Source: Marinobacter flavimaris
GTDB taxonomy: Bacteria > Pseudomonadota > Gammaproteobacteria > Pseudomonadales > Oleiphilaceae
Assembly (NCBI RefSeq): GCF_002933295.1
Contig: NZ_PSSW01000001.1
Coordinates: 496,001 to 560,000, forward strand
Reading direction: 5' to 3'
DNA: 64,000 nt
Under the pieces are notes generated by a model. That model did not search any database, was not told the DNA's origin, and saw only the letters and a program-made list of their open reading frames with translations. The position numbers were made by a program, and so were the translations under genes. Numbering within the stretch: position 1 is the stretch's first letter; the number at the start of each line of letters is the position of its first letter. Positions 18,016 through 28,013 of the stretch are shown piece after piece.

Positions 18016-18114
18016 GTACGGCGCGGTACCCTATAGCTTCTGGAGTGATGCATGATAAGCGATACTACGTGTTACCCTACAATTCTCCAATTGTTTAAAG
18101 ACAGGATAGTTTGA

Positions 18115-21039
18115 ATGGCTGCAGTGATCGACAACGCAACTCATCCGGCCTTTGAGAAACTTCGCAGTCACCGGATCGATACACTCAATCTCGAGGTCGA
18201 GGAGTATCGTCACAAGAAGACTGGCGCCCGCCATCTGCATCTGGCAGCCGACAACGACGAAAACGTGTTTTTCGTTGCCCTGCGTACCTTCCCGATGGAT
18301 TCCACCGGGGTGGCGCATATTCTGGAACACACGGCATTGTGTGGCAGCGAGCGTTTCCCGGTTCGTGATCCGTTCTTCATGATGATTCGGCGGTCACTGA
18401 ACACGTTCATGAACGCTTTCACCAGCAGCGACTGGACGGCCTATCCCTTCGCCAGCATAAACCGAAAGGATTTCGACAACCTTCTGTCGGTTTACCTGGA
18501 TTGTGTATTTTTCTCCAAGCTCGATCCGCTGGATTTTGCGCAGGAAGGTCATCGCCTTGAGTTCGATAAGCCGGAAGATCCGTCCACCGACCTGGTTTAT
18601 CGGGGTGTTGTCTACAACGAGATGAAAGGCGCCATGAGTTCGCCCACGTCCCAGCTGTGGCAGAACCTCAGCAGCCACCTTTTCCCGACCACGACCTATC
18701 ACTACAACAGCGGTGGCGAGCCCGACCACATCGTGGATCTGAGCTACGACGACCTGCTGCAGTTCTACCGCCACCACTATCACCCCAGCAACGCGATATT
18801 TGCCACCTACGGCGATATCCCGGCTCATGAGCATCATGAGAAGTTTGAAGAGCTGGCGCTGAAACGGTTCGACCGGCTGGACATCGATCTTCCGGTTCGC
18901 GACGAGAAGCGCATGTTCGCCCCGGTCAGGGTAGAGCAGGGCTATGCGGTCAACGAAGGCGAGGGGACCGACAACAAGACTCACATCGTTGTGGGCTGGT
19001 TGCTGGGCCACAGTTTTGATTTGCAGGAGAACCTGGAGGGTCAACTGCTCTCTGCGGTACTGCTGGAAAACAGTGCCTCACCACTGATGCGAGCCCTGGA
19101 AACCACGGATCTTGGTCATGCACCTTCGCCCATGTGTGGTCTGGAAGACTCCAACCGTGAAATGACCTTTGTTTGCGGCATCGAAGGCAGCGAGCCGGAC
19201 AAGCACAAGGATCTGGAAGCCCTGCTCGAGTCCACGCTGCTCAAGGTCGTGGAGGAGGGCGTCAGCCAGGAACGTCTGGAAGCCATCCTGCATCAGCTCG
19301 AACTGCACCAGCGGGAAATTGCTGGTGACCAGTTCCCGTACGGCCTGCAGCTGATCATGAGTGCCATTGCACCCATGGTGCACGGCGGTGATCCGGTTGA
19401 ATTGCTGGATCTGGAGCCGGTCCTGGCAACGCTCCGGGAGAAAATCCGGGACCCGCAATACGTGCCGGATCTGATCCGCCGCAAGCTTCTTGAGAACCCG
19501 CACCGGGTCACCCTGACCCTGCGGCCGGATGAAAAGCTCGAGTCCCGCCGGCAGGAAGCCATCCGTGAAGCGCTGGCCCGTCGCAAGGCCGAGCTTACCG
19601 ATGACGAGGTCCGGATGATTGTCGACCGGGCCAGGGCGCTGGAAGAACGCCAGATGCAGAAGGACGATGACTCCATTCTGCCAAAGGTGGATCTGTCAGA
19701 CGTGCCTCTGCAGATGCCAGAGCCGGAAGGGCGTTATGACGGCGACATTTCGGCAACCGTTTATGCCCGTGGTACCAACGGTCTGGTTTACGAGCAGATT
19801 GTTGTCCCGGTGCCGGCGCTGACCGAAGAGGAGCTGCTTCTGGTGCCTTACTACACCACGCTGATTTCCGAAGTGGGTTGTGGTGATCTGGACTACCTGC
19901 AAATGCAGGATCGTATCTCTGCGGAGTCTGGTGGTATCGGCGCAGCGTTCAGCGCCAAAGGCCGGATTGATGACGTTCAGGCGCTGTCCGGTTACATCAT
20001 CTTCAACGGCAAGGCTCTGGCCCGTAATCGCAGTGAGTTGACCCGTCTTCTACGGGATGTCTACACCAGTGCCCGCTTCGATGAGAAAGAGCGAATCCGG
20101 GAGATCATTGCGCAGATCCGGGCCCGTCGCGAGCAGGCCGTAACCGGCAGTGGCCATGCACTGGCCATGGGCGCGGCTTCACAGGGTATGAGTCCGGGTG
20201 CCTGGCTTTCTTTCCGGCTGGGTGGTCTTGCCGGTATTCGCGGCACCAAGCAGCTCGATCAGGCCCTGAAGGATCCAGAGGAATTGACGGCGCTCTGTGA
20301 CAAGCTTTCTGCATTGCACGAGAAAATCGGCAAGCAGGGTCGGGAGTTCCTGGTGATTGGTGAAGAGGATCAGCTCCCGGCGATGGTTGATGATCTGAAA
20401 TCCTGCTGGCGTGATGCCTCTGGAGCGGGCATTGCAGGCTGGAAAATGGAACCGGTCAATTACACTACCCGTGAGGCGTGGCTGACTTCTACCCAGGTTA
20501 ACTTCTGCTCCAAGGCCTACAGCACTGTCGCTGTGGATCATCCCGATGCGGCGGCACTGACCGTGCTGGGTGGTTTCTTGCGTAACGGTTATCTGCACCG
20601 AGCCATTCGGGAGAAGGGTGGCGCTTACGGTGGCGGCGCCGGGCAGGACAGCGTGAATGGCACGTTCCGGTTCTTCTCCTACCGTGATCCGCGCCTGGAG
20701 GAAACGCTGGACGATTTCGACGCGGCCCTTGCGTGGCTTCAGGACAATGACCACGACTATCAGGAGCTTGAAGAGTCGATTCTTGGTGTAATTGGTCAAC
20801 TCGACAGGCCCAGATCGCCTGCGGGCGCTGCTCGCCATGCTTTTCACAACAAGCTGTTTGGGCGAAGTCCGGAGCAGCGTGCCAGGTTCCGGGAGCGGGT
20901 GCTGTCCGTCACCCTGGACGACCTGAAGCGTGTGGCCAGAACCTGGCTGGTGCCGGAGAAAGCCAGTACGGCCGTGGTAACCAGTCCGGAAAACCGGGCC
21001 AGGGCCGAGAAGCTTGGCCTGAACATTCAGGAACTGTAA
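18115..21039 (+). CDS. Peptidase M16C, PreP-like metalloprotease
   Basis: The 974-residue protein is a single-chain clam-shell metallopeptidase of the M16C (presequence protease) group. The inverted zinc motif is HILEH (His68, Glu71, His72), with the distal glutamate in the VVYNEMKGAMSSP stretch. Four homologous M16 domains account for the length. In organelles PreP destroys unfolded targeting peptides; the bacterial substrates are short peptides but are poorly defined. There is no signal peptide, so it should act in the cytoplasm. It is followed by a perfect-stem terminator and stands alone. Confidence 0.93.
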   Translation: MAAVIDNATHPAFEKLRSHRIDTLNLEVEEYRHKKTGARHLHLAADNDENVFFVALRTFPMDSTGVAHILEHTALCGSERFPVRDPFFMMIRRSLNTFMNAFTSSDWTAYPFASINRKDFDNLLSVYLDCVFFSKLDPLDFAQEGHRLEFDKPEDPSTDLVYRGVVYNEMKGAMSSPTSQLWQNLSSHLFPTTTYHYNSGGEPDHIVDLSYDDLLQFYRHHYHPSNAIFATYGDIPAHEHHEKFEELALKRFDRLDIDLPVRDEKRMFAPVRVEQGYAVNEGEGTDNKTHIVVGWLLGHSFDLQENLEGQLLSAVLLENSASPLMRALETTDLGHAPSPMCGLEDSNREMTFVCGIEGSEPDKHKDLEALLESTLLKVVEEGVSQERLEAILHQLELHQREIAGDQFPYGLQLIMSAIAPMVHGGDPVELLDLEPVLATLREKIRDPQYVPDLIRRKLLENPHRVTLTLRPDEKLESRRQEAIREALARRKAELTDDEVRMIVDRARALEERQMQKDDDSILPKVDLSDVPLQMPEPEGRYDGDISATVYARGTNGLVYEQIVVPVPALTEEELLLVPYYTTLISEVGCGDLDYLQMQDRISAESGGIGAAFSAKGRIDDVQALSGYIIFNGKALARNRSELTRLLRDVYTSARFDEKERIREIIAQIRARREQAVTGSGHALAMGAASQGMSPGAWLSFRLGGLAGIRGTKQLDQALKDPEELTALCDKLSALHEKIGKQGREFLVIGEEDQLPAMVDDLKSCWRDASGAGIAGWKMEPVNYTTREAWLTSTQVNFCSKAYSTVAVDHPDAAALTVLGGFLRNGYLHRAIREKGGAYGGGAGQDSVNGTFRFFSYRDPRLEETLDDFDAALAWLQDNDHDYQELEESILGVIGQLDRPRSPAGAARHAFHNKLFGRSPEQRARFRERVLSVTLDDLKRVARTWLVPEKASTAVVTSPENRARAEKLGLNIQEL

Positions 21040-21048
21040 AGCCAAAAC

Positions 21049-21086
21049 AAAAGAGGCCAGATGAAGTGTTCATCTGGCCTCTTTTT
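21049..21086. terminator. Bidirectional terminator between the M16C protease and ppsR genes
   Basis: A perfect 17-base stem, AAAAGAGGCCAGATGAA with its complement, closes on a GTG loop (21066-21068). It ends in a T-run on the plus strand and, by symmetry, on the minus strand. It separates the convergent protease and ppsR genes. Confidence 0.93.
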
Positions 21087-21140
21087 GGTCTGGCCCCTTT
21101 CTTATTCTGCCCCGATGACGCCCTCCAGCCGTCTGTACCC

Positions 21141-21956
21141 CTAGCGTTGGCGCTTCAGACCGGTTGTCACCATGATTCGGGTGGAGATCTCCTCAACCGA
21201 ATAGGCGGTGGTATTCAGGTACGGAATCCGCTCACGCCGATACATCAACTCGATTTCCTCGATCTCGTGCATGCACTGCTTGATGGATGAGTAGCGAGAG
21301 TTTGGCTTGCGTTCGTTGCGGATGGTTGCCAGCCGCTCCGGCTCGATAGTCAGCCCGAAAATTTTCTCTTTATAGGGTTTCAGGGCTTTCGGGATCTGCT
21401 GGTCTGCCAGGTCTTCTTCGGTAATCGGATAGTTTGCCGCTTTCACGCCATACTGCAGCGCCAGATAGAGACAGGTGGGGGTTTTCCCGCTTCGGGAGGC
21501 GCCAACGAGGATCAGGTCTGCTTCGTCGTAATGCCGGGTGCGTGCGCCATCGTCATTATCCAGCGCGAAATTGACGGCATTGATCCGGCGTTCATAGCTG
21601 CCTTCATTGTTGATGGCATGGGATTTACCGACGGTATAGGAAGAGGAAGACTGGAGTTCCTGTTCCAGGGGGCTGAGAAACGTACCGAAGATGTCCACCA
21701 TGAAACCCTCGGCGGTGGCGATGATTTCCCGGATATCGCTGTTTACAATGGTGTCGAACACCAGCGGCCGTGCGCCGTCTGTCTCGGCCGCCTTGTTGAT
21801 CCGTTTGACCATTTCCCGGGCTTTTTCTTCGTCCGCAATGTAGGGAACAGTAACCCGTTCAAACTCGATCTTTTCGAACTGGGCCAGAAGGCTGTGCCCG
21901 AGAGCCTCGGCTGTCAGGCCGGTGCCATCAGAAATGAAAAAAGCAGTGCGTTTCAT
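21141..21956 (-). CDS. ppsR: PEP synthetase regulatory protein (kinase/pyrophosphorylase)
   Basis: PpsR inactivates PEP synthase by ADP-dependent phosphorylation of a threonine next to the catalytic histidine, and reactivates it by phosphate-dependent removal. The 271-residue DUF299-family protein begins with [20 protein letters not shown] and has the P-loop [15 protein letters not shown]. The pairing with divergent ppsA, 179 bases away, supports PEP synthase rather than pyruvate phosphate dikinase as the target. Confidence 0.96.
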   Translation of the reverse strand: MKRTAFFISDGTGLTAEALGHSLLAQFEKIEFERVTVPYIADEEKAREMVKRINKAAETDGARPLVFDTIVNSDIREIIATAEGFMVDIFGTFLSPLEQELQSSSSYTVGKSHAINNEGSYERRINAVNFALDNDDGARTRHYDEADLILVGASRSGKTPTCLYLALQYGVKAANYPITEEDLADQQIPKALKPYKEKIFGLTIEPERLATIRNERKPNSRYSSIKQCMHEIEEIELMYRRERIPYLNTTAYSVEEISTRIMVTTGLKRQR

Positions 21957-22135
21957 GCTGTATTGTCCGGTTCCTTGGTTCTTGATTCCTGGCTCGGTGG
22001 CCTAGGTAATTTCCGCAGGTTACAGTATCATACACGCCAAGTTCGAGACTCCGCAGTGGATATTGTCTGCTTTTACCGCTTGATACCGCTGGCCCGATTT
22101 TGCTCTTAGCTTCACAGACTCAAGGGAGACATGCT

Positions 22136-24508
22136 TTGGAAGATTACATTATCTGGTTTGATCACCTGGGAATGTCCGATGTCGATCGGGTAGGCGGCAA
22201 GAACGCCTCACTCGGCGAAATGATCAGTAATCTCGCCAACGCAGGTGTTACCGTTCCAGGTGGCTTTGCCACAACAGCGCACGCCTATCGCGAATTCCTC
22301 GCTACTGACGGACTGAAAGAGCGTATCGACAACGCTCTCGATGCTCTGGACATCAACGACGTCAACGAACTGGCCCGGGTTGGTGCCCAGATCCGTCAAT
22401 GGATCATTGAAACGCCATTTCCGGATGTCCTGGAGAACGCCTTGAAGGAATCGTTCGCCACCCTGCAGGATGGCAACGAACACATGGCGGTTGCGGTACG
22501 TTCCTCTGCAACGGCGGAAGATCTCCCGGATGCCTCCTTTGCAGGCCAGCAGGAAACCTTCCTGAACGTGGTGGGGCTGCAACAGGTGCGCACCTCGGTC
22601 AAGGAAGTGTTTGCGTCGCTGTTCAATGACCGCGCTATTTCCTACCGCGTCCACCACGGCTTTGACCACAAGATGGTCGCGCTCTCAGCTGGTATCCAGA
22701 AAATGGTGCGCAGTGAGACGGCGGCCAGTGGCGTTATGTTCACCCTCGACACAGAATCCGGCTTCCGTGACGTGGTATTTGTAACTGCCTCTTACGGTCT
22801 GGGTGAGACCGTCGTTCAGGGTGCTGTAAACCCTGATGAATTCTACGTACACAAGCCTACTCTCGAAGCCAGTCGGCCGGCCGTCCTGCGTCGCAATCTG
22901 GGCAGCAAGGCCATCAAGATGGTCTACCACACCAAGCCCGGTGAAGGTGAATTCGTTGAAACAGTGAAGGTGGAGCAGGAAGACCGCAACCGCTTCTGCA
23001 TCACTGACGCCGAGGTGGAAGACCTGGCACGTCAGGCGATGATTATCGAGAAGCACTACCAGCGACCGATGGACATCGAGTGGGCGAAGGACGGCGACGA
23101 CGGCAAGATCTACATCGTTCAGGCGCGCCCTGAGACGGTGAAAAGCCGTGCGTCTGCCAATGTGATGGAGCGCTACCTGCTGAAAGAAACCGGCAAGGTG
23201 CTGGTGGAAGGCCGGAGCATCGGCCACAAGATCGGCAGTGGCCCGGTGAAGATCATTACCAGCATCAAGGAAATGGACCGGGTGCAGGCCGGCGATGTGT
23301 TGGTTACCGACATGACCGACCCGGATTGGGAGCCGGTGATGAAAAGGGCTTCCGCCATTGTTACCGACCGCGGTGGTCGTACCTGCCACGCGGCCATTAT
23401 TGCCCGCGAGCTGGGCATTCCGGCCGTGGTCGGATGCGGCGATGCCACGGAGTTGCTGACCGACGCACAGGAAGTGACCGTCTCCTGCGCCGAGGGCGAT
23501 ACCGGCATGATCTACGAGGGCTCCCTGGATTTCGAGCTGCGGGAAAATACCGTGGACTCCATGCCGAACATCCCGTTCAAGATCATGATGAACGTCGGCA
23601 ACCCAGACCGGGCTTTTGATTTCCAGGCGTTGCCGAATGAAGGTGTTGGTTTGGCACGGCTTGAGTTCATTATTAACCGGATGATCGGTGTTCATCCCAA
23701 GGCACTGCTGAACTTTGATGGACTGCCCCGGGATATCAAGCAGACCGTTGAGAAACGCATCTCCGGTTACAGCTCGCCGGTGGATTTCTATGTCGACAAG
23801 CTGGTTGAGGGCATCTCTACCCTGGCAGCGGCGTTCGCGCCCAAGAAAGTGATCGTGCGGTTGTCGGACTTCAAATCCAACGAATACGCCAACCTGATCG
23901 GCGGCACTCTGTACGAGCCGGATGAAGAAAACCCGATGCTCGGTTTCCGGGGTGCATCGCGCTATATCTCCGATACCTTCCGGGACTGCTTCGAGCTGGA
24001 ATGCCGTGCCCTGAAAAAGGTGCGTAACGAGATGGGGCTGACCAATGTGGAAGTGATGGTCCCGTTCGTGCGTACCGTGGGTGAAGCGGAACAGGTAGTG
24101 AACCTGCTGGCGGAGAACGGGCTCAAGCGTGGTGACAACGGTCTTCGGGTCATCATGATGTGTGAGTTGCCGGCCAATGCCCTGCTGGCGGATCAGTTCC
24201 TGGAGCACTTTGACGGCTTCTCCATCGGCTCCAACGATCTGACTCAGCTGACCCTGGGTCTGGACCGGGATTCGGGCATCATCGCGCACCTCTTCGATGA
24301 GCGGAACGATGCGGTCAAGGCGCTGCTTTCCAACGCCATTCAGGCGTGCAAGAAGGCCGGCAAATACATCGGTATCTGTGGGCAGGGGCCATCGGATCAT
24401 CCGGATCTCGCCAAGTGGCTGATGGATCAGGGCATTGATACGGTGTCACTGAACCCCGATTCGGTACTGGACACCTGGTTCTTCCTGGCCGACGAAAAAA
24501 TCGACTGA
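22136..24508 (+). CDS. ppsA: Phosphoenolpyruvate synthase
   Basis: PpsA makes phosphoenolpyruvate from pyruvate and ATP, the entry to gluconeogenesis from three-carbon and organic-acid substrates. The product has the ATP-grasp N-terminal domain starting [11 protein letters not shown], the swivelling domain with [14 protein letters not shown] (phospho-His near residue 420), and the C-terminal PEP-binding barrel ending in the CGQGPSDHP stretch. The TTG at 22136 is chosen: AGGGAGA lies 6 bases ahead and the N-terminus [12 protein letters not shown] then aligns with the family. A frame opening at 22100 would add 12 residues. Its regulator ppsR is divergent. Confidence 0.97.
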   Translation: MEDYIIWFDHLGMSDVDRVGGKNASLGEMISNLANAGVTVPGGFATTAHAYREFLATDGLKERIDNALDALDINDVNELARVGAQIRQWIIETPFPDVLENALKESFATLQDGNEHMAVAVRSSATAEDLPDASFAGQQETFLNVVGLQQVRTSVKEVFASLFNDRAISYRVHHGFDHKMVALSAGIQKMVRSETAASGVMFTLDTESGFRDVVFVTASYGLGETVVQGAVNPDEFYVHKPTLEASRPAVLRRNLGSKAIKMVYHTKPGEGEFVETVKVEQEDRNRFCITDAEVEDLARQAMIIEKHYQRPMDIEWAKDGDDGKIYIVQARPETVKSRASANVMERYLLKETGKVLVEGRSIGHKIGSGPVKIITSIKEMDRVQAGDVLVTDMTDPDWEPVMKRASAIVTDRGGRTCHAAIIARELGIPAVVGCGDATELLTDAQEVTVSCAEGDTGMIYEGSLDFELRENTVDSMPNIPFKIMMNVGNPDRAFDFQALPNEGVGLARLEFIINRMIGVHPKALLNFDGLPRDIKQTVEKRISGYSSPVDFYVDKLVEGISTLAAAFAPKKVIVRLSDFKSNEYANLIGGTLYEPDEENPMLGFRGASRYISDTFRDCFELECRALKKVRNEMGLTNVEVMVPFVRTVGEAEQVVNLLAENGLKRGDNGLRVIMMCELPANALLADQFLEHFDGFSIGSNDLTQLTLGLDRDSGIIAHLFDERNDAVKALLSNAIQACKKAGKYIGICGQGPSDHPDLAKWLMDQGIDTVSLNPDSVLDTWFFLADEKID

Positions 24509-24538
24509 GTTTATTTCCAGGATAAGGAGAGCGACAAC

Positions 24539-25018
24539 GTGACGACGATAATTACCCCGGACCTGTGTGACGAATTTCCGGAAGTGCTGGTTGTAGAGCC
24601 CGGCTTCAATAACTACGGTGGCAACAAGGCATTTGGCGGTGAGATTGTGACCGTGAAGTGTTTTGAAGATAACTCTGTGGTGAAAGAGCAGGTTGGCCAG
24701 CCCGGGAACGGTCGCGTGATGGTCGTGGATGGTGGCGCTTCAAAGCGCCATGCGCTATTGGGCGACATGCTCGCGGAGAAGGCTGCGAGCAACGGCTGGG
24801 CGGGCCTGATCATCTATGGTTGCGTGCGCGACGTGGATGAGATTGGCAACACCGCCCTGGGTGTGCAGGCCCTTGGCACCCATCCGAGAAAGAGTGAAAA
24901 GCGTGGCCTGGGCGACCTGAATGTGCCGGTCACCTTCCACGGCGTTACCTTCCATCCCGGACACTACGTCTACGCCGACAACAACGGTATCATTGTTTCT
25001 GAGAAGCCTCTGGTTTGA
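24539..25018 (+). CDS. rraA: Regulator of ribonuclease activity A family protein
   Basis: The 159-residue trimeric fold protein starts at a GTG with AAGGAGAG upstream. It contains the typical [18 protein letters not shown] start, [14 protein letters not shown] and the [15 protein letters not shown] core. In E. coli RraA binds RNase E and damps its activity. Many relatives are instead 4-hydroxy-4-methyl-2-oxoglutarate aldolases; this one has the length and wording of the RraA side, and an RNase E gene is in the window. It follows ppsA by 30 bases and may be co-transcribed with it. Confidence 0.92.
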   Translation: MTTIITPDLCDEFPEVLVVEPGFNNYGGNKAFGGEIVTVKCFEDNSVVKEQVGQPGNGRVMVVDGGASKRHALLGDMLAEKAASNGWAGLIIYGCVRDVDEIGNTALGVQALGTHPRKSEKRGLGDLNVPVTFHGVTFHPGHYVYADNNGIIVSEKPLV

Positions 25019-25037
25019 GGCTTTTCGAGGCAGAGAC

Positions 25038-25066
25038 AAAAACGGCGGCCAATGGCCGCCGTTTTT
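25038..25066. terminator. Bidirectional terminator between rraA and the PilZ gene
   Basis: A perfect 13-base stem, AAAAACGGCGGCC / GGCCGCCGTTTTT, with an AAT loop lies 20 bases after the rraA stop and 4 bases after the stop of the convergent PilZ gene. It has a T-run on both strands. Confidence 0.93.
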
Positions 25067-25069
25067 CGT

Positions 25070-25360
25070 TCAGCGAGTGACTTCGCTGATATTCGTTCCA
25101 AGGAGGAACCCGTCTCCTTCCGGTTCGCAGCGAATGACTTCGCAGACAGTCTCCAGCGGCGGAAACTGATCACTGCTGGAGTGAAGAACCGTGTGAAGTT
25201 CCTCGCCAACGTTCACGGCCTGCTCAACGTAGAGTTGCATGCCGGTCGCGCTCAGATCACGGCAGATCCCTTTGAAGCGGTTGCCCTGGCTGTCGCTGAT
25301 CTCAATCTCCGAGTTCACCTGCATACGGTGGAAATCGCGTTTCTCCGAATAATCCTTCAT
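25070..25360 (-). CDS. Single-domain PilZ protein
   Basis: This 96-residue protein is almost only a PilZ domain. The c-di-GMP-binding arginines are in EKRDFHRM (Arg8 and Arg12, RxxxR), and the second motif is DLSATG (DxSxxG). Both motifs are intact, so c-di-GMP binding is likely. It would act as a small adaptor on an unknown partner. It follows the SH3/coiled-coil gene by 4 bases, so the two should be expressed together, which might point to a cell-envelope role. Confidence 0.9.
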   Translation of the reverse strand: MKDYSEKRDFHRMQVNSEIEISDSQGNRFKGICRDLSATGMQLYVEQAVNVGEELHTVLHSSSDQFPPLETVCEVIRCEPEGDGFLLGTNISEVTR

Positions 25361-25364
25361 GGCA

Positions 25365-26036
25365 TCAGGCCCAGTTGTCGGTTTTTCTTGTTGGTTTGAG
25401 CATTGGAATGATCAGTGCCAGCAAAACGCCACCGAGAACGAGGCCCGCGCCCAGCAACATGAAATCGTATTCCTTGCTGGCTTCCAGACGTTCGTTTTCA
25501 GCCGTGAGCACTTCAAGGTCGTTGCGAATCTTCTGGTTCTCTTCCCGCAGCTCGCGATTTCGACGTTCCAGATTGATGGAATCGGCGGCGATACTCTTGA
25601 TCCGCTGAAGCTCTTCCTGGAGCTCCTGTGAACGGTCAGAAAGCGAGGCTTCGGAGCTTTCCAGCGCGTTGCGCTCAGTGACGACGTTAGACAGCTGCTC
25701 TTTTACCTGGGCGAGTTCAGCGCGCGTTTCTTCCAACTGACGGTTGGCCGTACGCAGGCGATCTGCAGCAATGGGTGTCTCGCTCAGGTATTGACTGGAA
25801 ACCCAGCCCTCCGTGCCCTTGGGAGTGCGAACGAGGGTGTATCCGGAATCGGAGGCCTCGATGACTTCCAGCGGCGTGCCACTGGGAACCGCGTTTTCAA
25901 TGATGCGGAACTGGGAACCTGCGCCTGACCTCACTGGCAGGTACAACTGGTCGTCAACCCAGACAGTCTTTGCCTGGGCAACAGCAATGGAGGACACTGC
26001 GAACAACACACTGATTGCTAGACGAAAAAGCGTCAC
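25365..26036 (-). CDS. SH3-domain, coiled-coil membrane protein (TIGR04211/YgiM-like)
   Basis: The 223-residue product has a signal peptide (about 1-22), a bacterial SH3 domain (about 25-88; WVDDQLYLPVRSG and GWVSSQYL), a long coiled coil (about 90-190) and a C-terminal membrane helix (about 194-212) followed by a short basic tail. SH3b domains of this kind often bind peptidoglycan or peptides in the periplasm. E. coli YgiM has the same layout and no settled function. It is transcribed ahead of the PilZ gene. Confidence 0.9.
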   Translation of the reverse strand: MTLFRLAISVLFAVSSIAVAQAKTVWVDDQLYLPVRSGAGSQFRIIENAVPSGTPLEVIEASDSGYTLVRTPKGTEGWVSSQYLSETPIAADRLRTANRQLEETRAELAQVKEQLSNVVTERNALESSEASLSDRSQELQEELQRIKSIAADSINLERRNRELREENQKIRNDLEVLTAENERLEASKEYDFMLLGAGLVLGGVLLALIIPMLKPTRKTDNWA

Positions 26037-26161
26037 TGGTTACGTTCCCTGAAATTCTGCGGTTGAAATCTGAGTCTGATTAAAAGCGCAATTTTGTCAC
26101 AGATGCCCCGCCGTGCAAGCGTGCCATCATTACAATAAACTCATGGGCCCCCAACGCCCGC

Positions 26162-26461
26162 TTACGGGAGGACGGCTTTGAAGGGCTTTACCACAACCTT
26201 GTCATAAACGCCTGCCTCCACATAAGGGTCGGCATCCGCCCAGGCCTGGGCCGCTTCCAGAGAGTCAAATTCCGCGATTACCAGACTACCGGTAAAGCCG
26301 GCATCGCCGGGCTCTGGAGTATCCAGCGCCGGATGAGGGCCAGCGACAAGCAATCGGCCCTCGGCTTTCAGGGCCTGAAGTCGGTCGATGTGAGCCGGAC
26401 GCGCGGACTGGCGCAACGGCAGACTGTTCTCGACATCTTCACTGATAATGGCGTAGTACAT
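26162..26461 (-). CDS. YciI-family protein
   Basis: This 99-residue protein has the compact ferredoxin-like YciI fold: [14 protein letters not shown] start, the conserved His-Asp region in [24 protein letters not shown], and an acidic [13 protein letters not shown]-terminal segment. The family resembles muconolactone isomerase and is suspected to be enzymatic, but no reaction is established for the E. coli member. It is divergent from rnm (131-base gap) and stands alone. Confidence 0.9.
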   Translation of the reverse strand: MYYAIISEDVENSLPLRQSARPAHIDRLQALKAEGRLLVAGPHPALDTPEPGDAGFTGSLVIAEFDSLEAAQAWADADPYVEAGVYDKVVVKPFKAVLP

Positions 26462-26592
26462 TCAGCTCTCCGAACTGGTTTTCAAAGACAGGATAGTTGA
26501 TCAGACAATCAGCGGTCGTGTCGTGCAAGGGTTGGCTGGTACACTGTTAAACCCTGGCAAGCCGCCAGTTATCTGAAGATTCAGGATATTTT

Positions 26593-27471
26593 GTGACTAT
26601 ACCGCAAGACCCGCATTTGTGCATTGATCTGCATTGCCACAGCACGGCTTCCGATGGCGCGCTATCACCGGCGGCACTGGTCGAGCGCGCTGCCGGTCGG
26701 GGGGTTACCCACCTGGCCCTTACTGACCACGACACGATCGCTGGCCTTGCCGAAGCCGAGGTGGCTGCGCAGGCGCAGGGTATCATCCTGATTCCCGGGG
26801 TTGAGCTTTCCTGTCTCTGGAAAAGCCGGACCATCCACATCGTCGGTCTGGATTTTGATCCCGGGCAGGCCGGTTTCAGGCAGGCGCTGGAGCAGCAGAA
26901 CGAGAATCGCTGGGCTCGTGCCCGCATGATCGCGGACCGCCTGGGTAAGCTTGGTGTTGATGGCCTTCTCGATAAGGCCTCCGAGGCTGCCGGTGGCGAC
27001 GTGCCTGGACGGCCCCATTTTGCACAGGTTCTGACAGAGGCTGGCGTTGTTCGCAATGCTGCCCAGGCATTCAAGCGATATCTGGGTAACGGTAAGCCCG
27101 GTGATGTAAAAGCTTTCTGGCCGGAGCTTCCAGAAGTCGTGCGCTGGATCACCGAGGCAGGTGGCGTTGCGGTTCTTGCCCATCCCCGAAAATACCAGCT
27201 TACGGCAACCAAACTCAGGGAGCTGACCGCGGATTTCCGAAGGGCAGGGGGGCAGGCAATTGAAGTGTCTACTTCAGGTCAATCCAGTGGTGATCTGGGG
27301 TTTCTTGCAGAGCTTTGTCGGAAAGAAAAATTGCTGGCATCCCAGGGAAGTGATTTTCACTTTCCCGGCGCTCCCTGGTGTGAGCTTGGCCGCATCATGA
27401 AAATGCCAGACGGGCTTGAGCCGGTCTGGCATTCGTTCAGACAACCTGTTCCGGGTGCGGCGCCGGCTTAA
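26593..27471 (+). CDS. rnm: PHP-domain 5'-3' exoribonuclease (RNase AM, YciV/TrpH family)
   Basis: The 292-residue PHP phosphoesterase matches the YciV/TrpH group, shown in E. coli to be a 5'-3' exonuclease that trims the 5' ends of rRNA and acts on short oligonucleotides. Metal-ligand motifs are all present: DLHCHSTASDG, LTDHDT, PGVELSC, HIVGLDFD, LAHPRKY and SDFHFPG. The start is the GTG at 26593. The stop overlaps the stop of the convergent UPF0149 gene by four bases. Confidence 0.9.
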   Translation: MTIPQDPHLCIDLHCHSTASDGALSPAALVERAAGRGVTHLALTDHDTIAGLAEAEVAAQAQGIILIPGVELSCLWKSRTIHIVGLDFDPGQAGFRQALEQQNENRWARARMIADRLGKLGVDGLLDKASEAAGGDVPGRPHFAQVLTEAGVVRNAAQAFKRYLGNGKPGDVKAFWPELPEVVRWITEAGGVAVLAHPRKYQLTATKLRELTADFRRAGGQAIEVSTSGQSSGDLGFLAELCRKEKLLASQGSDFHFPGAPWCELGRIMKMPDGLEPVWHSFRQPVPGAAPA

Positions 27472-28010
27472 TCCGGCGCGTGGAACAGCAGGTACAGATC
27501 CGTCAGTGAGTCCGGGATGGCGTCGGCCATCTGCCGGGATAGCTTTTCACTGTTGCGAACCTTCTGGAAGTCCTCGTCATCGAACAGTCCTGAGAGTGTC
27601 AGCATAGGCACCATCAGGTCCGCTGCTTCTTCTTCGCTAGCTGCTTCGAGCCATTCTTCTTCGTGTTCCAGAAAGGTGTCCACGAACCCAGCGCACCAAT
27701 TTTCCAGTGCGTTCATGGGGTCGCCATCCTCCGGCTCCGGCAGTTCCAGAGACTGCCCCATGTCCAGGGAATGGGCCATGTCATTGGCCAGCTGGGTCGA
27801 GCAGCGCCTGAACACCTCGGGAATCCCGGTGTCGGGCACCTGATCGGTGCCCGTGGCGAGGCGGAAGATTTCTTCCGCGCTCAGTTCAGCCGGGCCGACG
27901 ACGCTGGCGCAGACCACCCCATGGAAACCGAAGAAATCCAGGGCTTCATCGCCCCAGGGCTCGGCAAAAAGGATGTCTTCCAGCGCTTCTATGTCGGAGT
28001 TCGATAGCAT
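27468..28010 (-). CDS. UPF0149/YecA-family protein
   Basis: This 180-residue acidic helical protein belongs to the UPF0149 (YecA/YgfB-like) family: a helical N-terminal part with LFAEPWGDEALDFFGFHGV, then the ENWCAGFVDTFLEHEEEW region. There is no C-terminal SEC-C zinc motif, so it is the short form. Members have no agreed function. It lies 3 bases beyond the stop of rne on the same strand, so it may be read through from rne. Confidence 0.85.
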   Translation of the reverse strand: MLSNSDIEALEDILFAEPWGDEALDFFGFHGVVCASVVGPAELSAEEIFRLATGTDQVPDTGIPEVFRRCSTQLANDMAHSLDMGQSLELPEPEDGDPMNALENWCAGFVDTFLEHEEEWLEAASEEEAADLMVPMLTLSGLFDDEDFQKVRNSEKLSRQMADAIPDSLTDLYLLFHAPD

Positions 28011-28013
28011 CAG

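Noticed and set aside
22685-24400. Frame of 571 codons antisense to ppsA
   Set aside because: Low-information translation opposite a strongly conserved gene; an artefact of codon bias.
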